A stretch of 64,000 bases of DNA from Muribaculaceae bacterium. GTDB lineage: Bacteria; Bacteroidota; Bacteroidia; Bacteroidales; Muribaculaceae. Both the position numbers and the translations under genes were made by a program. This document shows positions 1-8,209 of the stretch, piece after piece (the stretch's first letter is position 1; every line of letters starts with the position of its first letter). Under the pieces are notes generated by a model that worked only from the letters and a program-made list of their open reading frames with translations, was not told the DNA's origin and did not search any database. The DNA lies in assembly GCA_009775355.1 (NCBI GenBank), contig VSPN01000004.1, forward strand, positions 1-64,000, read 5' to 3'.

Positions 1-73
1 ACAGGACTCGAACCTGCACGCCTCGCAGCACTCGCACCTGAAACGAGCGCGTCTACCATTCCGCCACCTGGGC
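1..73 (-). tRNA. tRNA-Leu (CAG), 3' end cut by window edge
   Basis: Reading the minus strand from position 73, the acceptor strand GCCCAGG is followed by the class II D-arm (GGCGGAATGGTAGACGCGC), an anticodon stem-loop CTCGT-TTCAGGT-GCGAG with anticodon CAG, a short variable arm and the start of the T-arm (GGTTCGAGTCC). The 3' acceptor strand lies before base 1. It sits 52 bases downstream of tRNA-Pro(TGG) on the same strand and is probably cotranscribed from that promoter. Confidence 0.93.
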
Positions 74-125
74 ATTCTCTTTTTCTATCGTGGCTGCGCC
101 TCTCTATTGAAGCCGCCTCCTTGTG

Positions 126-200
126 TCGGGGTGAAAGGATTCGAACCTTCGACCCCCTGCTCCCAAAGCAGGTGCGCTAACCGGACTGCGCTACGCCCCG
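126..200 (-). tRNA. tRNA-Pro (TGG)
   Basis: The minus strand from 200 reads CGGGGCG, a D-arm, the anticodon arm CCTGC-TTTGGGA-GCAGG (anticodon TGG), then GAAGG-TTCGAAT-CCTTT and CACCCCG. No CCA is encoded. The acceptor stem has a C6-A67 mismatch, whereas tRNA-Pro(CGG) at 15915-15988 has T6-A67 and a full stem. A promoter -7 box lies just upstream (210-217). Confidence 0.95.
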
Positions 201-209
201 AAAGTTTTG

Positions 210-240
210 CAAAGATAAGGCTTTTTTTTGTCATATGCAA
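210..240 (-). promoter_or_regulatory. Promoter of the tRNA-Pro/tRNA-Leu unit
   Basis: On the minus strand TATCTTTG (217 to 210) matches the Bacteroidetes -7 consensus TAnnTTTG. A TTG (240 to 238) lies 20 bases upstream, as expected for the -33 element. Transcription would begin a few bases before the mature tRNA end at 200. The rest of 201-362 holds runs of T and no gene that I can support. Confidence 0.7.
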
Positions 241-362
241 GCCTGTTGCTGTTTTTTTCCCTTTTTTTATTTTTACATACACGCTTACTTACACGCTTAA
301 TCTATGCTTGCCTGTGCGTCCGGCTTTTCGATATCAGGTGGTTTGACGGCAAAAGGGGAACG

Positions 363-2312
363 TCAGATCATGTAGCCGGCGGCGCGGCAAAGGTTGCTGA
401 GGCGGTCGTAGAAATCACTGCGAACGAGGAGGCGCGCGCCTTCTGCCTTGAAACAGTTCTTCGATATCTCGCTGTTGCCGGTTATGAATTCTATCAGTCC
501 CGGTATTGAGGCATTAAGCTCGACAAGAATGTACCGGGTCTGGTCTTGTATCTGGCACTCGGTGCGGAGAGTGGCCTCATCGAGCATCTTTTTCCATACT
601 CCTTTCGGCTCGGGACATATGGTTTTGCGGAAATTCGTGATGTTGAGCAGTGCTTCCTCTCTGTTCTTCGAGCCGCGTATGATGCTCTGCGCTGTTATCC
701 TGAATCGGTGCCCTCCTATCTTGTGGCCTATTTTGGCGAGAAACGGCTCGTAGGGGGAGTTCTCGCCGAGCAGGGTGACTATCATGTTGTCGTCGTCGAT
801 GTCGACCGCGTCATCCTCTTTCTCCATGGTGGCGGGAGTGTAGCTTTTGTCAAGGCCGAGGGCATACCTGCCGAGGGGTGTGAACCTGAGGTAGCGGATG
901 CCCTGCAGCGAATCGGTTGGTGCGATGCGGGTATCGACCGCGAGTTCTATGATCCCTGAGGCGCAGAGCAGACGCAGGAATCCGGCGATGAACGGGAGCA
1001 GGATGTCGTTCCACTGGTCGAAGTCGCTCATGCGCAGAGTGTCGTACTGTGTCGCCGATTCTTTTCTGAGCGTATGTTTTCTCAGACTGTCGGGAGGGAA
1101 GAGCCCGGTGTATGCCGCAGTTGCCGATACGAGGTTGTCCGAGCATCTGTACCGGAGTTTGAAATTCGACATATCGAGCCATCCTGTTTCATCGTCGGGG
1201 TGGATCAGGCTTACAATCAGCTTTGCTATCAGGGCGGCCCGGCTGTCGGAGGTCCATGACTTGTTGAAGCCCTTGTAGGCGGGAAGAAATGTCTGGAAGG
1301 ATGAGCCGGAGAGATCCGATGCGAGAGTATGCAGTGTGAACTTCGCGAAATCGCACGGATCGGCGGGGTTTATCTCCTCGCGCCATGACCGGTTGCTGAG
1401 CAGTGCCATGATGAAGGCGGAGCCGAGGAGCTTGCGCCGGGAGGGTATAATCCCCGAGTCATATTCCGGAAACTCCGGGGTCATCAATTTTTTCTCAAGG
1501 GCGTTGAGCCTGGATTGCGGCACCGAGTCTGACGAGCCGCAGAGCGGCGAGGCCGAGTCGAGAGCCGTCAGGAAGCGCAGGTCGGCGGGTATGTGTTCTT
1601 CGTAGTTCTCGATGGTCAGTTTGCCGCCTCCGGCCGGAATTTCAGGCACGTAGCGAGCCTCGACCTCTTCCTCTCCGAGAAAGACCGGGGCGGCCGCGCA
1701 CCTTGTCATCTGTGGCAGAAACCAGATCGATTTCTTGGGTTCGAACCTTGAAGTCCACCTGTAATATGATTCGTCGGGCATTGAAGCGACAGCCGGAAGC
1801 AGCATCGCTTCCGAAATTACGGATGAACTCCAGCCGGTACCGGTGCCGGTGTATGGCAGCCGGCCAATGGCGGCCTGGATATCGTTGTAAGTCAAATGAT
1901 CTTCCGTGACAAGTCTCTTCCACACGTCAATAAATCCGGGAGCAACCGCAGCCGCGACATTGTGTATGTTTTCGAGATCCTGCGCGAACGATATCAACAG
2001 AGTGGAGATCTCATCTTTTTTCATCCCCAAAGTGCCTGAATTTCTAAAATTCCTGCACAGAGCTGTTATCTCGGGATCGGAATCTTCTGAGAAAGATATG
2101 TCGGCCTGAAGCAGCAGCTTTTTGAGCGGCCGCAAGGCCTGTTCGAGCTCAGGTTTGTTGAAGCGCCTGAGATCGTGCCCCCACACGATGCTCCACTGCG
2201 GCTGGAGGAGAGAGAGGGTGGCCGAAGGCCGGCCGGCCGCTTTTTCATTGTCGGTGTCGAGGCCTGTATTGTCATCGGAAAACAGGTTGCCGGGGATTTG
2301 TGTATCTGCCAT
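363..2312 (-). CDS. Helicase-associated protein, XPB/Ssl2-like C-terminal region
   Basis: A 649-residue protein beginning MADTQIPGNLF. The open frame runs upstream to 2666, but that part overlaps the helicase gene and is basic, low-complexity shadow sequence, so I take the ATG at 2312, 47 bases after the helicase stop. I do not recognise the first 450 residues. Near the C-terminus the text FTPLGRYALG, then HRFRITAQSIIRGSKNREEA and a following helix resemble the helicase-associated (XPB/Ssl2 N-terminal-like) domain found in some bacterial proteins. Being directly downstream of an SNF2 ATPase suggests a dedicated partner, perhaps supplying DNA binding; that is inference. No helicase motifs and no signal peptide are visible, so it should be cytoplasmic. 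It is the last gene of a five-gene minus-strand run. Confidence 0.75.
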   Translation of the reverse strand: MADTQIPGNLFSDDNTGLDTDNEKAAGRPSATLSLLQPQWSIVWGHDLRRFNKPELEQALRPLKKLLLQADISFSEDSDPEITALCRNFRNSGTLGMKKDEISTLLISFAQDLENIHNVAAAVAPGFIDVWKRLVTEDHLTYNDIQAAIGRLPYTGTGTGWSSSVISEAMLLPAVASMPDESYYRWTSRFEPKKSIWFLPQMTRCAAAPVFLGEEEVEARYVPEIPAGGGKLTIENYEEHIPADLRFLTALDSASPLCGSSDSVPQSRLNALEKKLMTPEFPEYDSGIIPSRRKLLGSAFIMALLSNRSWREEINPADPCDFAKFTLHTLASDLSGSSFQTFLPAYKGFNKSWTSDSRAALIAKLIVSLIHPDDETGWLDMSNFKLRYRCSDNLVSATAAYTGLFPPDSLRKHTLRKESATQYDTLRMSDFDQWNDILLPFIAGFLRLLCASGIIELAVDTRIAPTDSLQGIRYLRFTPLGRYALGLDKSYTPATMEKEDDAVDIDDDNMIVTLLGENSPYEPFLAKIGHKIGGHRFRITAQSIIRGSKNREEALLNITNFRKTICPEPKGVWKKMLDEATLRTECQIQDQTRYILVELNASIPGLIEFITGNSEISKNCFKAEGARLLVRSDFYDRLSNLCRAAGYMI

Positions 2313-2359
2313 ATTGGTCTGTGGATATGAACGATGCCTGAAGCGGGTGCGCCTGATTG

Positions 2360-5143
2360 TCAGGAGAGTATGAAGTCGATATCTTCTTCCGAGAGTTGTT
2401 TCGACGAAGCGGTGTCGGAAGATATGAGCTGGTTGAAGAGTTCGCTTTTCTGCCGCTGCAGGAGCTGTATCTTCTCTTCGATCGTGCCGACGGTGATTGT
2501 CGAAAACGCGTGAACGGTGGCTTTCTGGCCGATGCGGTGAAGACGGTTTATGGCCTGTTCCTCGGCCGCCTTGTTCCACCACGGCTCGAAGATATAGACA
2601 GTGTCGGCGGCTGTGAGATTCAGGCCCACCCCGCCCGTCTTTAGGGTCATCAGGAGCACCTTGCACTCCGGATTCGTCTGGAATCTTCCGACGGTCTTTT
2701 TACGTGCTTCGGCCGACGATGAGCCTGTCATGGTGGCGAACTGTATGCCGAGTTCGGCGAGCCTTGCTCCGGTCAGTTCAAGACCGGCTATGTAATTGAA
2801 GAACACAAGGCATTTGTGCCCGTTGCCGACGGCGGAGGAAAGCGAATCGACGAGTTCGTCGATCTTGGGCGAACGCACGCGACCGTCGGTCACGCTTTCG
2901 GGCACCGAGGCGATGCGCCGCAGCTCATTGAGAGCCTGGAGCATCACGAACTGGGCCTTCGCCACTCCTTCGCGGGCTATTGTGTCGCTGATCTCCTGAC
3001 GGAATCCGATGCGTCGGTTCTCATACAGCTTGCGCTGGCTCTCCGACATCTCGACATATATGGTCTGGTCTATGCGGTCAGGCAGGTCGGAGAGCACCTC
3101 GCTCTTGACGCGTCTGAGCATGAAGGGGTATATCTTTCTGCGTAGCGCCTGCATCGCCGCCTCGTCGCCATCCTTCTGAATGGGACGCGTATAGAGTTCG
3201 TTGAAGCTGTCGAGCGAGCCGAACATGGTCGGGTTGAGGAAACGGAAGAGGGAGTATATCTCGGTCAGATTGTTTTCCATAGGCGTGCCCGAAAGCGCGA
3301 ACCTGAGTCTGGCGTCGATCAGTGCCACAGCCTGCGAAATCTGCGAGGCCGTGTTCTTGATATTCTGCGACTCGTCGAGGATCGCGCACTCGAATCTTAC
3401 GCCGCGCAGCTTCTCTATGTCATTGCGGACCACGGCGTAGGTGGTCAGTATAAGGTCGCTGCCGAGACAGGCGTCAAGGTCGCGCTCTGTTCCGTAATAA
3501 GTCGATACCGACAGTTGCGGCGCAAAGCGTTTCAGCTCGTTCTCCCAGTTGAAGAGGAGACTCCGGGGCATGATTACCAGCGACGGAGCTTCGGCCTTCG
3601 GGCAGACGGCGGAGAGCAGCGCGATGGCCTGCAGAGTCTTTCCGAGACCCATGTCATCGGCCAGGCAGCCTCCGAGACCGTTCTGCGCCAGATAACCGAG
3701 CCACGCCACGCCGGCACGCTGATATGGGCGCAGGGTGGCGTTGACATTCACCCCTTCGGGCAAATTGTCGCCGATGCTGTTGAAACCGAGGAAGACCTCG
3801 CGCGCATGCCGCGCGAAATCGCCCGACACCTTGTCTTGAATAAGGCTCTCCAGCTCAGGTAGGTCGAAAAACGAGACTTTGACGCGCCCTTTCCCCGCGC
3901 TCCGGTTGAAGAGCCGCTGCAGACGCCCCATGTAGCGGCTGTCGAGAATGGCGCGGTTGCCGTCGGAAAGCTGCACATAGCGCTTCCTTCTGAACTGCTC
4001 CAGGATGTCGGACAGCGAGAAAGTCTCCCCCTCGATCGTCACGTCGGCCTCCCCTTCGAGGAAATCGATTCCCGATGAAAGGTGCAGTCCGAGTTTCGGC
4101 ATCGCGGCGGTTATGCGGTATTCCCGGAGTTTTTCCGATCCGAAAAGGCGGAACTCCGCCAGCACGTCATGCAGGTGGCTGATGAGAAACGGCGACGCCG
4201 TCTCAGCCGGAATGATGAAGAAATCGCCGTCGCGGAATACCTCCCTGCCCGCTTTGGCCGACGGCGCGCTTTTGCGGATCATATTCGCAAGCCGGTCGGC
4301 AGAGTTGTCAAGAAGCACGTTTTCGATGTTGCGAACCATGATCCGGCCTGTGTCATCAACCGACGCTGCGCGGGTCAGCAAGATTCCCGGCGGCAGCTCG
4401 TTGCCCGACGATTCGAGAGTCTGCGTCACCCTCAGATAGAGCGCGTTGTCGGCCGCCACCTTCTCAAGCACGATTGTCGGCAGCGACTTCTCTGTCGCCC
4501 CGGTAAAGGAGGCCTGACGGCCGCCCCATTCGGGCGTGATGTTGGTGAAGCATGTCAGGAAGAGCGACAGATAAGGCTCCAGCAGCCTCCTTTCGACAGG
4601 CTCAAGCATCGAGCCGAGCTCCCTGAAGTTGTCGCCGACGGGGCGCACGGGATAAAGCGTATGGCCGTCGATCACCATGCTGTCGGTAAGAAACACCGGA
4701 TTTCTGAGCGCGGCGTCACCGGTCATGAACGCCACCGAAGGCTTTACCGCGCCGTCGCCGTCGGGCAGAAGCCTGAGCAGCGGCGTGGACAGGCTGTCGG
4801 ACAGTTCTATCGGCAATCCGTCGGGTCCGGTCGTGCGGTCGTGGCCGCAGACCATGTCGACAAGATGCGGGTTCTCCCATATGTCGGCCTCGGCCTCGGC
4901 ATGCTGCCCCCAGCCCTTTATCGCTCCGAACGGATCATCGGAGGCACGCCTGATCTCGCGCAGCAGCCTGCGGTCGGCTTCGGGGAGCGAGTCGGTATCG
5001 TCCGGAATGTGCGACACGCCGAGAACCGGATGTCCGCTTGCGGGCGAGACGGTAATCGAGAACATCGGGCGGGATGCCGCGTTGCCGGCGGTGTGTGCAG
5101 CAGGAATGGGCCGCAGATTCTGTATTTTCTTGAGATCAAGCAT
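2360..5143 (-). CDS. SNF2/SWI2-family DEAD-like ATPase/helicase
   Basis: A 927-residue bacterial SNF2-type translocase. Motif I, ADDMGLGKT, is near residue 495. Motif II, ILDESQ, is near 588 (DESQ rather than the usual DEAQ/DEAH). Motif III, FALSGTPMENN, follows shortly after. The C-terminal RecA lobe has GGVGLNLTAADTVYIFEPWW and the motif VI text INRLHRIGQ near 868. The first 450 residues are long and poorly conserved, as in bacterial SNF2 proteins with an associated N-terminal domain. Such enzymes move along double-stranded DNA using ATP; the substrate here is unknown. The gene follows meaB by 44 bases and is followed by a helicase-associated protein 47 bases on, so the two probably act together. 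A later ATG (MFSITVSPAS) is possible as the start, but the first ATG fits the spacing. Confidence 0.93.
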   Translation of the reverse strand: MLDLKKIQNLRPIPAAHTAGNAASRPMFSITVSPASGHPVLGVSHIPDDTDSLPEADRRLLREIRRASDDPFGAIKGWGQHAEAEADIWENPHLVDMVCGHDRTTGPDGLPIELSDSLSTPLLRLLPDGDGAVKPSVAFMTGDAALRNPVFLTDSMVIDGHTLYPVRPVGDNFRELGSMLEPVERRLLEPYLSLFLTCFTNITPEWGGRQASFTGATEKSLPTIVLEKVAADNALYLRVTQTLESSGNELPPGILLTRAASVDDTGRIMVRNIENVLLDNSADRLANMIRKSAPSAKAGREVFRDGDFFIIPAETASPFLISHLHDVLAEFRLFGSEKLREYRITAAMPKLGLHLSSGIDFLEGEADVTIEGETFSLSDILEQFRRKRYVQLSDGNRAILDSRYMGRLQRLFNRSAGKGRVKVSFFDLPELESLIQDKVSGDFARHAREVFLGFNSIGDNLPEGVNVNATLRPYQRAGVAWLGYLAQNGLGGCLADDMGLGKTLQAIALLSAVCPKAEAPSLVIMPRSLLFNWENELKRFAPQLSVSTYYGTERDLDACLGSDLILTTYAVVRNDIEKLRGVRFECAILDESQNIKNTASQISQAVALIDARLRFALSGTPMENNLTEIYSLFRFLNPTMFGSLDSFNELYTRPIQKDGDEAAMQALRRKIYPFMLRRVKSEVLSDLPDRIDQTIYVEMSESQRKLYENRRIGFRQEISDTIAREGVAKAQFVMLQALNELRRIASVPESVTDGRVRSPKIDELVDSLSSAVGNGHKCLVFFNYIAGLELTGARLAELGIQFATMTGSSSAEARKKTVGRFQTNPECKVLLMTLKTGGVGLNLTAADTVYIFEPWWNKAAEEQAINRLHRIGQKATVHAFSTITVGTIEEKIQLLQRQKSELFNQLISSDTASSKQLSEEDIDFILS

Positions 5144-5187
5144 ATTGGAGTCGTGTCTTTTGCGTTATGTCGTGTCTTTCTGTGGTG

Positions 5188-6294
5188 TCAGGGCTGCGTT
5201 TCCTCGCGCAGCAACGAATAATAGCGGTCGAGCACGTCATGGGCGGCAGTGAACGACGACTGCTCGTTGTTGAGCACGCGGGCCTCCTTGCGCTCAAGCA
5301 GGGCGCGGATCTCCGGACGCCGGTAGAAGTCGTTGCGCAACTGCTCGTTGATCGTCTCCAGCATCCAGTATTTGGCCTGTTCGTTTCGCTTCTGTTCGAA
5401 ATAACCGGTCTTGCGCACGTAATCGAAATATCGGTCGATCATGTCCCAGACCTTGTCGACGTTCAGCTCGAAATAACCCGAATAGGTCACCACCTCGGGC
5501 ACCCACTTGCTTGGTGTCGGGGGGAAGAGATGGAGTGCGTTGCGGAACTGTGCGGCAGCCAGATTGGCGCGTTCGATGTTGTCGCCGTCAGCCTTGTTGA
5601 TGGCTATTCCGTCGGCCATTTCCATGATGCCGCGCTTTATGCCCTGAAGCTCGTCGCCAGTGCCGGCAAGCTGTATGAGCAGGAAGAAATCGACCATCGA
5701 GTGTACGGCAGTCTCCGACTGGCCGACGCCGACAGTCTCGACGAAAATGTTGTTGTAGCCGGCGGCCTCGCAGAGCACGATCGTCTCGCGTGTCTTCCGC
5801 GCCACTCCGCCCAGCGAGCCGGCGGAGGGGGAGGGGCGGATGAACGCCGACGGATGCTGCGAGAGCTTCTCCATGCGGGTCTTGTCGCCGAGGATCGACC
5901 CCTGCGTGCGCTCGCTCGAAGGGTCTATGGCGAGCACGGCGAGCTTTCCGCCGGCGCGCAGCACGTGGAGGCCGAAGACGTCGATCGAGGTCGACTTGCC
6001 GGCTCCCGGCACGCCTGTTATGCCTATCCGTCGTGAATTTCCCGAATAGGGGAGGCACTTCTCGATCACTTCCTGCGCGAGCTGGCGGTGGGCGTCGGCT
6101 GTCGACTCGACGAGAGTCACCGCCTGTCCGAGCACGGAGACATTGCCTTTGAGAATGCCCTCGACATAGTCGGACGCCGAGAGGCTGGGGCGGCGTGCGC
6201 GCACGCGGCGGTATGGGTTGACGCAAGGCTGCGAGGTGACACCGGAGTTCACCTGAAGGCCTTTGTATTCTTTGTCGTTTTCAGGATGATTCAT
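5188..6294 (-). CDS. meaB: Methylmalonyl-CoA mutase-associated GTPase MeaB (ArgK family)
   Basis: A 368-residue G3E P-loop GTPase. The P-loop GITGVPGAGKSTSIDVFG lies near residue 97. FVETVGVGQSE fits the switch region, and AINKADGDN is the NKxD guanine-specificity motif. The family protects and reloads adenosylcobalamin-dependent methylmalonyl-CoA mutase, using GTP to gate cofactor transfer. Its length is slightly above the usual 320-340, with an N-terminal extension containing RRARRPSLSASDYVEGIL that matches the helical arm of the family. No mutase gene lies in this window, so the partner must be elsewhere. It lies between a DUF1573 gene and the SNF2 helicase gene on the same strand, an arrangement with no obvious functional link. 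Confidence 0.95.
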   Translation of the reverse strand: MNHPENDKEYKGLQVNSGVTSQPCVNPYRRVRARRPSLSASDYVEGILKGNVSVLGQAVTLVESTADAHRQLAQEVIEKCLPYSGNSRRIGITGVPGAGKSTSIDVFGLHVLRAGGKLAVLAIDPSSERTQGSILGDKTRMEKLSQHPSAFIRPSPSAGSLGGVARKTRETIVLCEAAGYNNIFVETVGVGQSETAVHSMVDFFLLIQLAGTGDELQGIKRGIMEMADGIAINKADGDNIERANLAAAQFRNALHLFPPTPSKWVPEVVTYSGYFELNVDKVWDMIDRYFDYVRKTGYFEQKRNEQAKYWMLETINEQLRNDFYRRPEIRALLERKEARVLNNEQSSFTAAHDVLDRYYSLLREETQP

Positions 6295-6354
6295 GATATT
6301 TGGTCAGATGTTGTTCATGATATTGTGAAGCCGGAAGCACCGGCTGTCTCGGTT

Positions 6355-7482
6355 TTATTTCAGTCCCGCCACCGGTATCTGCAGGTGGGGGTGAGCCGGA
6401 TCGTCGGTGATCAGCTCCAGCGGAATCCTGAAAGGACCCGACGGCAGACGGGCAGGGTCGATCTCGACGTTGACCTTTAGCGATTTTCCGGGTTTCACCG
6501 TCACGGGCGCGGCCTTCCCACCCGGCTCCGGAGAGGAGGAGAATGGCTTGCCGAACCTTATGGCGTCGGAATTGCTGTAGAGACGCAGAATACCGAGCGG
6601 GCCTTTCCCGGCGTTGGTTATTGTCACGACAGCCTTTATGGGGCGGCTGTCTCCCTGAAACCCCTGCATGTCGCCGAGGTCGATGATGTCGGGAGCCGGC
6701 GCGCACACCGGATTTGCACCCTTCTGCTTCAGAAGCAGATACTCCGTATCGGGCAATACGAACGCCCGGAAACCGACCGTGACAGGAGATGCGTCGGAGG
6801 CCGGATCGGCCTTGAACTCCACAGGAATGTCCACGTGGCCGTAGACACCGTGGCGGCGCGAGTCGAACCCGAGGCTGTAAGTCACGATGTCGCCCGGGCC
6901 GGCCTTTGGTTTCGACGGCTTCACCACGAGTCCGGGCGAAGCGGCGCGCACGGATGGCGAGATCGAGTCGAGCGGCATGGAGTAAGCGTTGAAAAAGAAG
7001 ACAGGCGACTTTCCGAAAGTCACCTCTCCGGCATTGATCACCGCGTCGGTGAGACGCATTTCGCCGGCATCGACCGGGAAGAGCGTGGCGAGCGACTCGG
7101 GGGTGCCAAGCACATTGCCCGTGATGCGTATCGAATAGCGGTCTCCGTTAGAGAGGCGCACCTTGACGCTCTTGTCGAACTTTCCGGGGCGCATGTGAGG
7201 ATCGTAGGTATACGACACCACCGCCGTGTCGCCCGGTGCCACCGGAGCGTCGGAAAACTCCGCGCTCGTGCATCCGCAGCTCGGTTTGACGCTGAACACC
7301 GACACCGTGTCAGGGCCGAGGTTGACAAACCGAGAGCTGCCCGTTTTCGGCCCTGCCTGTTCCTTCATCAGCCCGAAGTCGAAATCGCGGTCGATCCATC
7401 TGATCGAGGCCACCGGCACCGGATCGGCAGTAGCCGCCAGCGCAGCCGCGGCACAGAGCGCGGCCAGTACACTTCTCTTCAT
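6355..7482 (-). CDS. Exported DUF1573-domain protein (large)
   Basis: A 375-residue protein with an N-terminal signal peptide (MKRSVLAALCAAAALAATA). The first 110 mature residues form a DUF1573 domain: FDFGLMKEQAGPKTGSSRF, then SCGCTSAEFSDAPVAPGD and RPGKFDKSVKVRLSNGD. Two weaker immunoglobulin-like stretches follow, around residues 130-230 and 250-370; the last has VVTITNAGKGPLGILRL, which is DUF1573-like again. DUF1573 domains are ASPM/SPD-2/Hydin-like beta-sandwiches common in the Bacteroidetes periplasm; no activity is known. The gene starts 13 bases upstream of its 5' neighbour's limit, meaning only 13 bases separate it from the stop of the small DUF1573 gene (7496-7885), so the two are surely one transcript. 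Confidence 0.9.
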   Translation of the reverse strand: MKRSVLAALCAAAALAATADPVPVASIRWIDRDFDFGLMKEQAGPKTGSSRFVNLGPDTVSVFSVKPSCGCTSAEFSDAPVAPGDTAVVSYTYDPHMRPGKFDKSVKVRLSNGDRYSIRITGNVLGTPESLATLFPVDAGEMRLTDAVINAGEVTFGKSPVFFFNAYSMPLDSISPSVRAASPGLVVKPSKPKAGPGDIVTYSLGFDSRRHGVYGHVDIPVEFKADPASDASPVTVGFRAFVLPDTEYLLLKQKGANPVCAPAPDIIDLGDMQGFQGDSRPIKAVVTITNAGKGPLGILRLYSNSDAIRFGKPFSSSPEPGGKAAPVTVKPGKSLKVNVEIDPARLPSGPFRIPLELITDDPAHPHLQIPVAGLK

Positions 7483-7495
7483 CGTGGCGTGTGGA

Positions 7496-7885
7496 TCAGT
7501 TGGAGTTGACTGTGCCCGATATCTTCAGGCGCACTTTCTTCTGCTTTCCGTTGGTGCGGACGGTCACGACCTTGTCGAACGCTCCGGGGCGGTAAAGAGG
7601 GTTGAAAGTCACCTTTATCTTCCCCTTCTTGCCGGGAGCTATCGGAGCCGTAGGATACTCCGGCACGGTGCATCCGCAATCGGCCGATGCGTCGACGATG
7701 ACCAGATTGGCGTCACCCTCGTTGGTGAATTCGAAAGTGTGCGACACCTTTCCCCCCTTTTCGGGGATCGTGCCGAAACTGTAGGCCGTCTGGTCGAACT
7801 TCGCCACGGCCTGTTTTTTTCTGGCCTCCGCGCCGACAGCCACGGCCACCAGGGCGACAAGAAGCATGGTCAATATCTTTCTCAT
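7496..7885 (-). CDS. Exported DUF1573-domain protein (small)
   Basis: A 129-residue single-domain DUF1573 protein. The frame is open to 8104, but the ATG at 7885 begins a clear signal peptide (MRKILTMLLVALVAVAVGAE), so I place the start there. The domain shows TAYSFGTIPEKGGKVSHTFE, the conserved cysteine pair in SADCGCTVPEYP, and RPGAFDKVVTVRTNGKQK. The two cysteines in DCGC are typical of the family. It heads the five-gene minus-strand run and has its own -7 box at 7954-7961. The function of DUF1573 proteins is not established, and nothing in the sequence adds to that. Confidence 0.92.
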   Translation of the reverse strand: MRKILTMLLVALVAVAVGAEARKKQAVAKFDQTAYSFGTIPEKGGKVSHTFEFTNEGDANLVIVDASADCGCTVPEYPTAPIAPGKKGKIKVTFNPLYRPGAFDKVVTVRTNGKQKKVRLKISGTVNSN

Positions 7886-7953
7886 ATGCGATTTGTTTGT
7901 ATCGGTCGACAGGGCTCCGTCAGCATGGAAGACACTGTCATATAATATAACGT

Positions 7954-7961
7954 CAAAGATA
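7954..7961 (-). promoter_or_regulatory. -7 box ahead of the DUF1573-meaB-SNF2 run
   Basis: The minus strand reads TATCTTTG, matching TAnnTTTG. I see no good TTTG at the -33 distance, so this is a half-supported promoter. Transcription would start near 7949, leaving about 64 bases of leader before the ATG at 7885. The 324-base gap 7886-8209 otherwise holds the topA -7 box and no gene. Confidence 0.5.
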
Positions 7962-8091
7962 ATAAAAATTTCCCGCATCGGGGTGATTGAATCCAATTTT
8001 GCAACATATTTGATGCGTAAATACCAGACAAAACAGCAGGTCGAGACGTCAACAATTTTCGCAGGAGAGGGGTCTAATGAGTTTTTTTTAT

Positions 8092-8099
8092 TATTTTTG
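8092..8099 (+). promoter_or_regulatory. -7 box ahead of topA
   Basis: TATTTTTG matches TAnnTTTG in a T-rich stretch. No clear -33 TTTG stands 19-21 bases upstream. A start near 8105 would leave about 105 bases of leader before the preferred topA start codon. Confidence 0.45.
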
Positions 8100-8209
8100 C
8101 GCAAATTTTGTTATTATAGGTGGCAGACCGTTCCGCACGTGTCAGGCAAAAAAACGTCAGACAAAGCGGATAAGTGAAACATAATGCCTATCAAACCAAA
8201 GACAGACGA

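Noticed and set aside
2313..2666. N-terminal extension of the helicase-associated protein up to 2666
   Set aside because: It overlaps the end of the SNF2 gene in another frame and reads as basic low-complexity text. The ATG at 2312 gives a normal start.
4082..5221. 380-codon plus-strand open frame opposite the SNF2 gene
   Set aside because: Arginine- and glutamine-rich shadow of the helicase N-terminal region; no start context or conserved motif.
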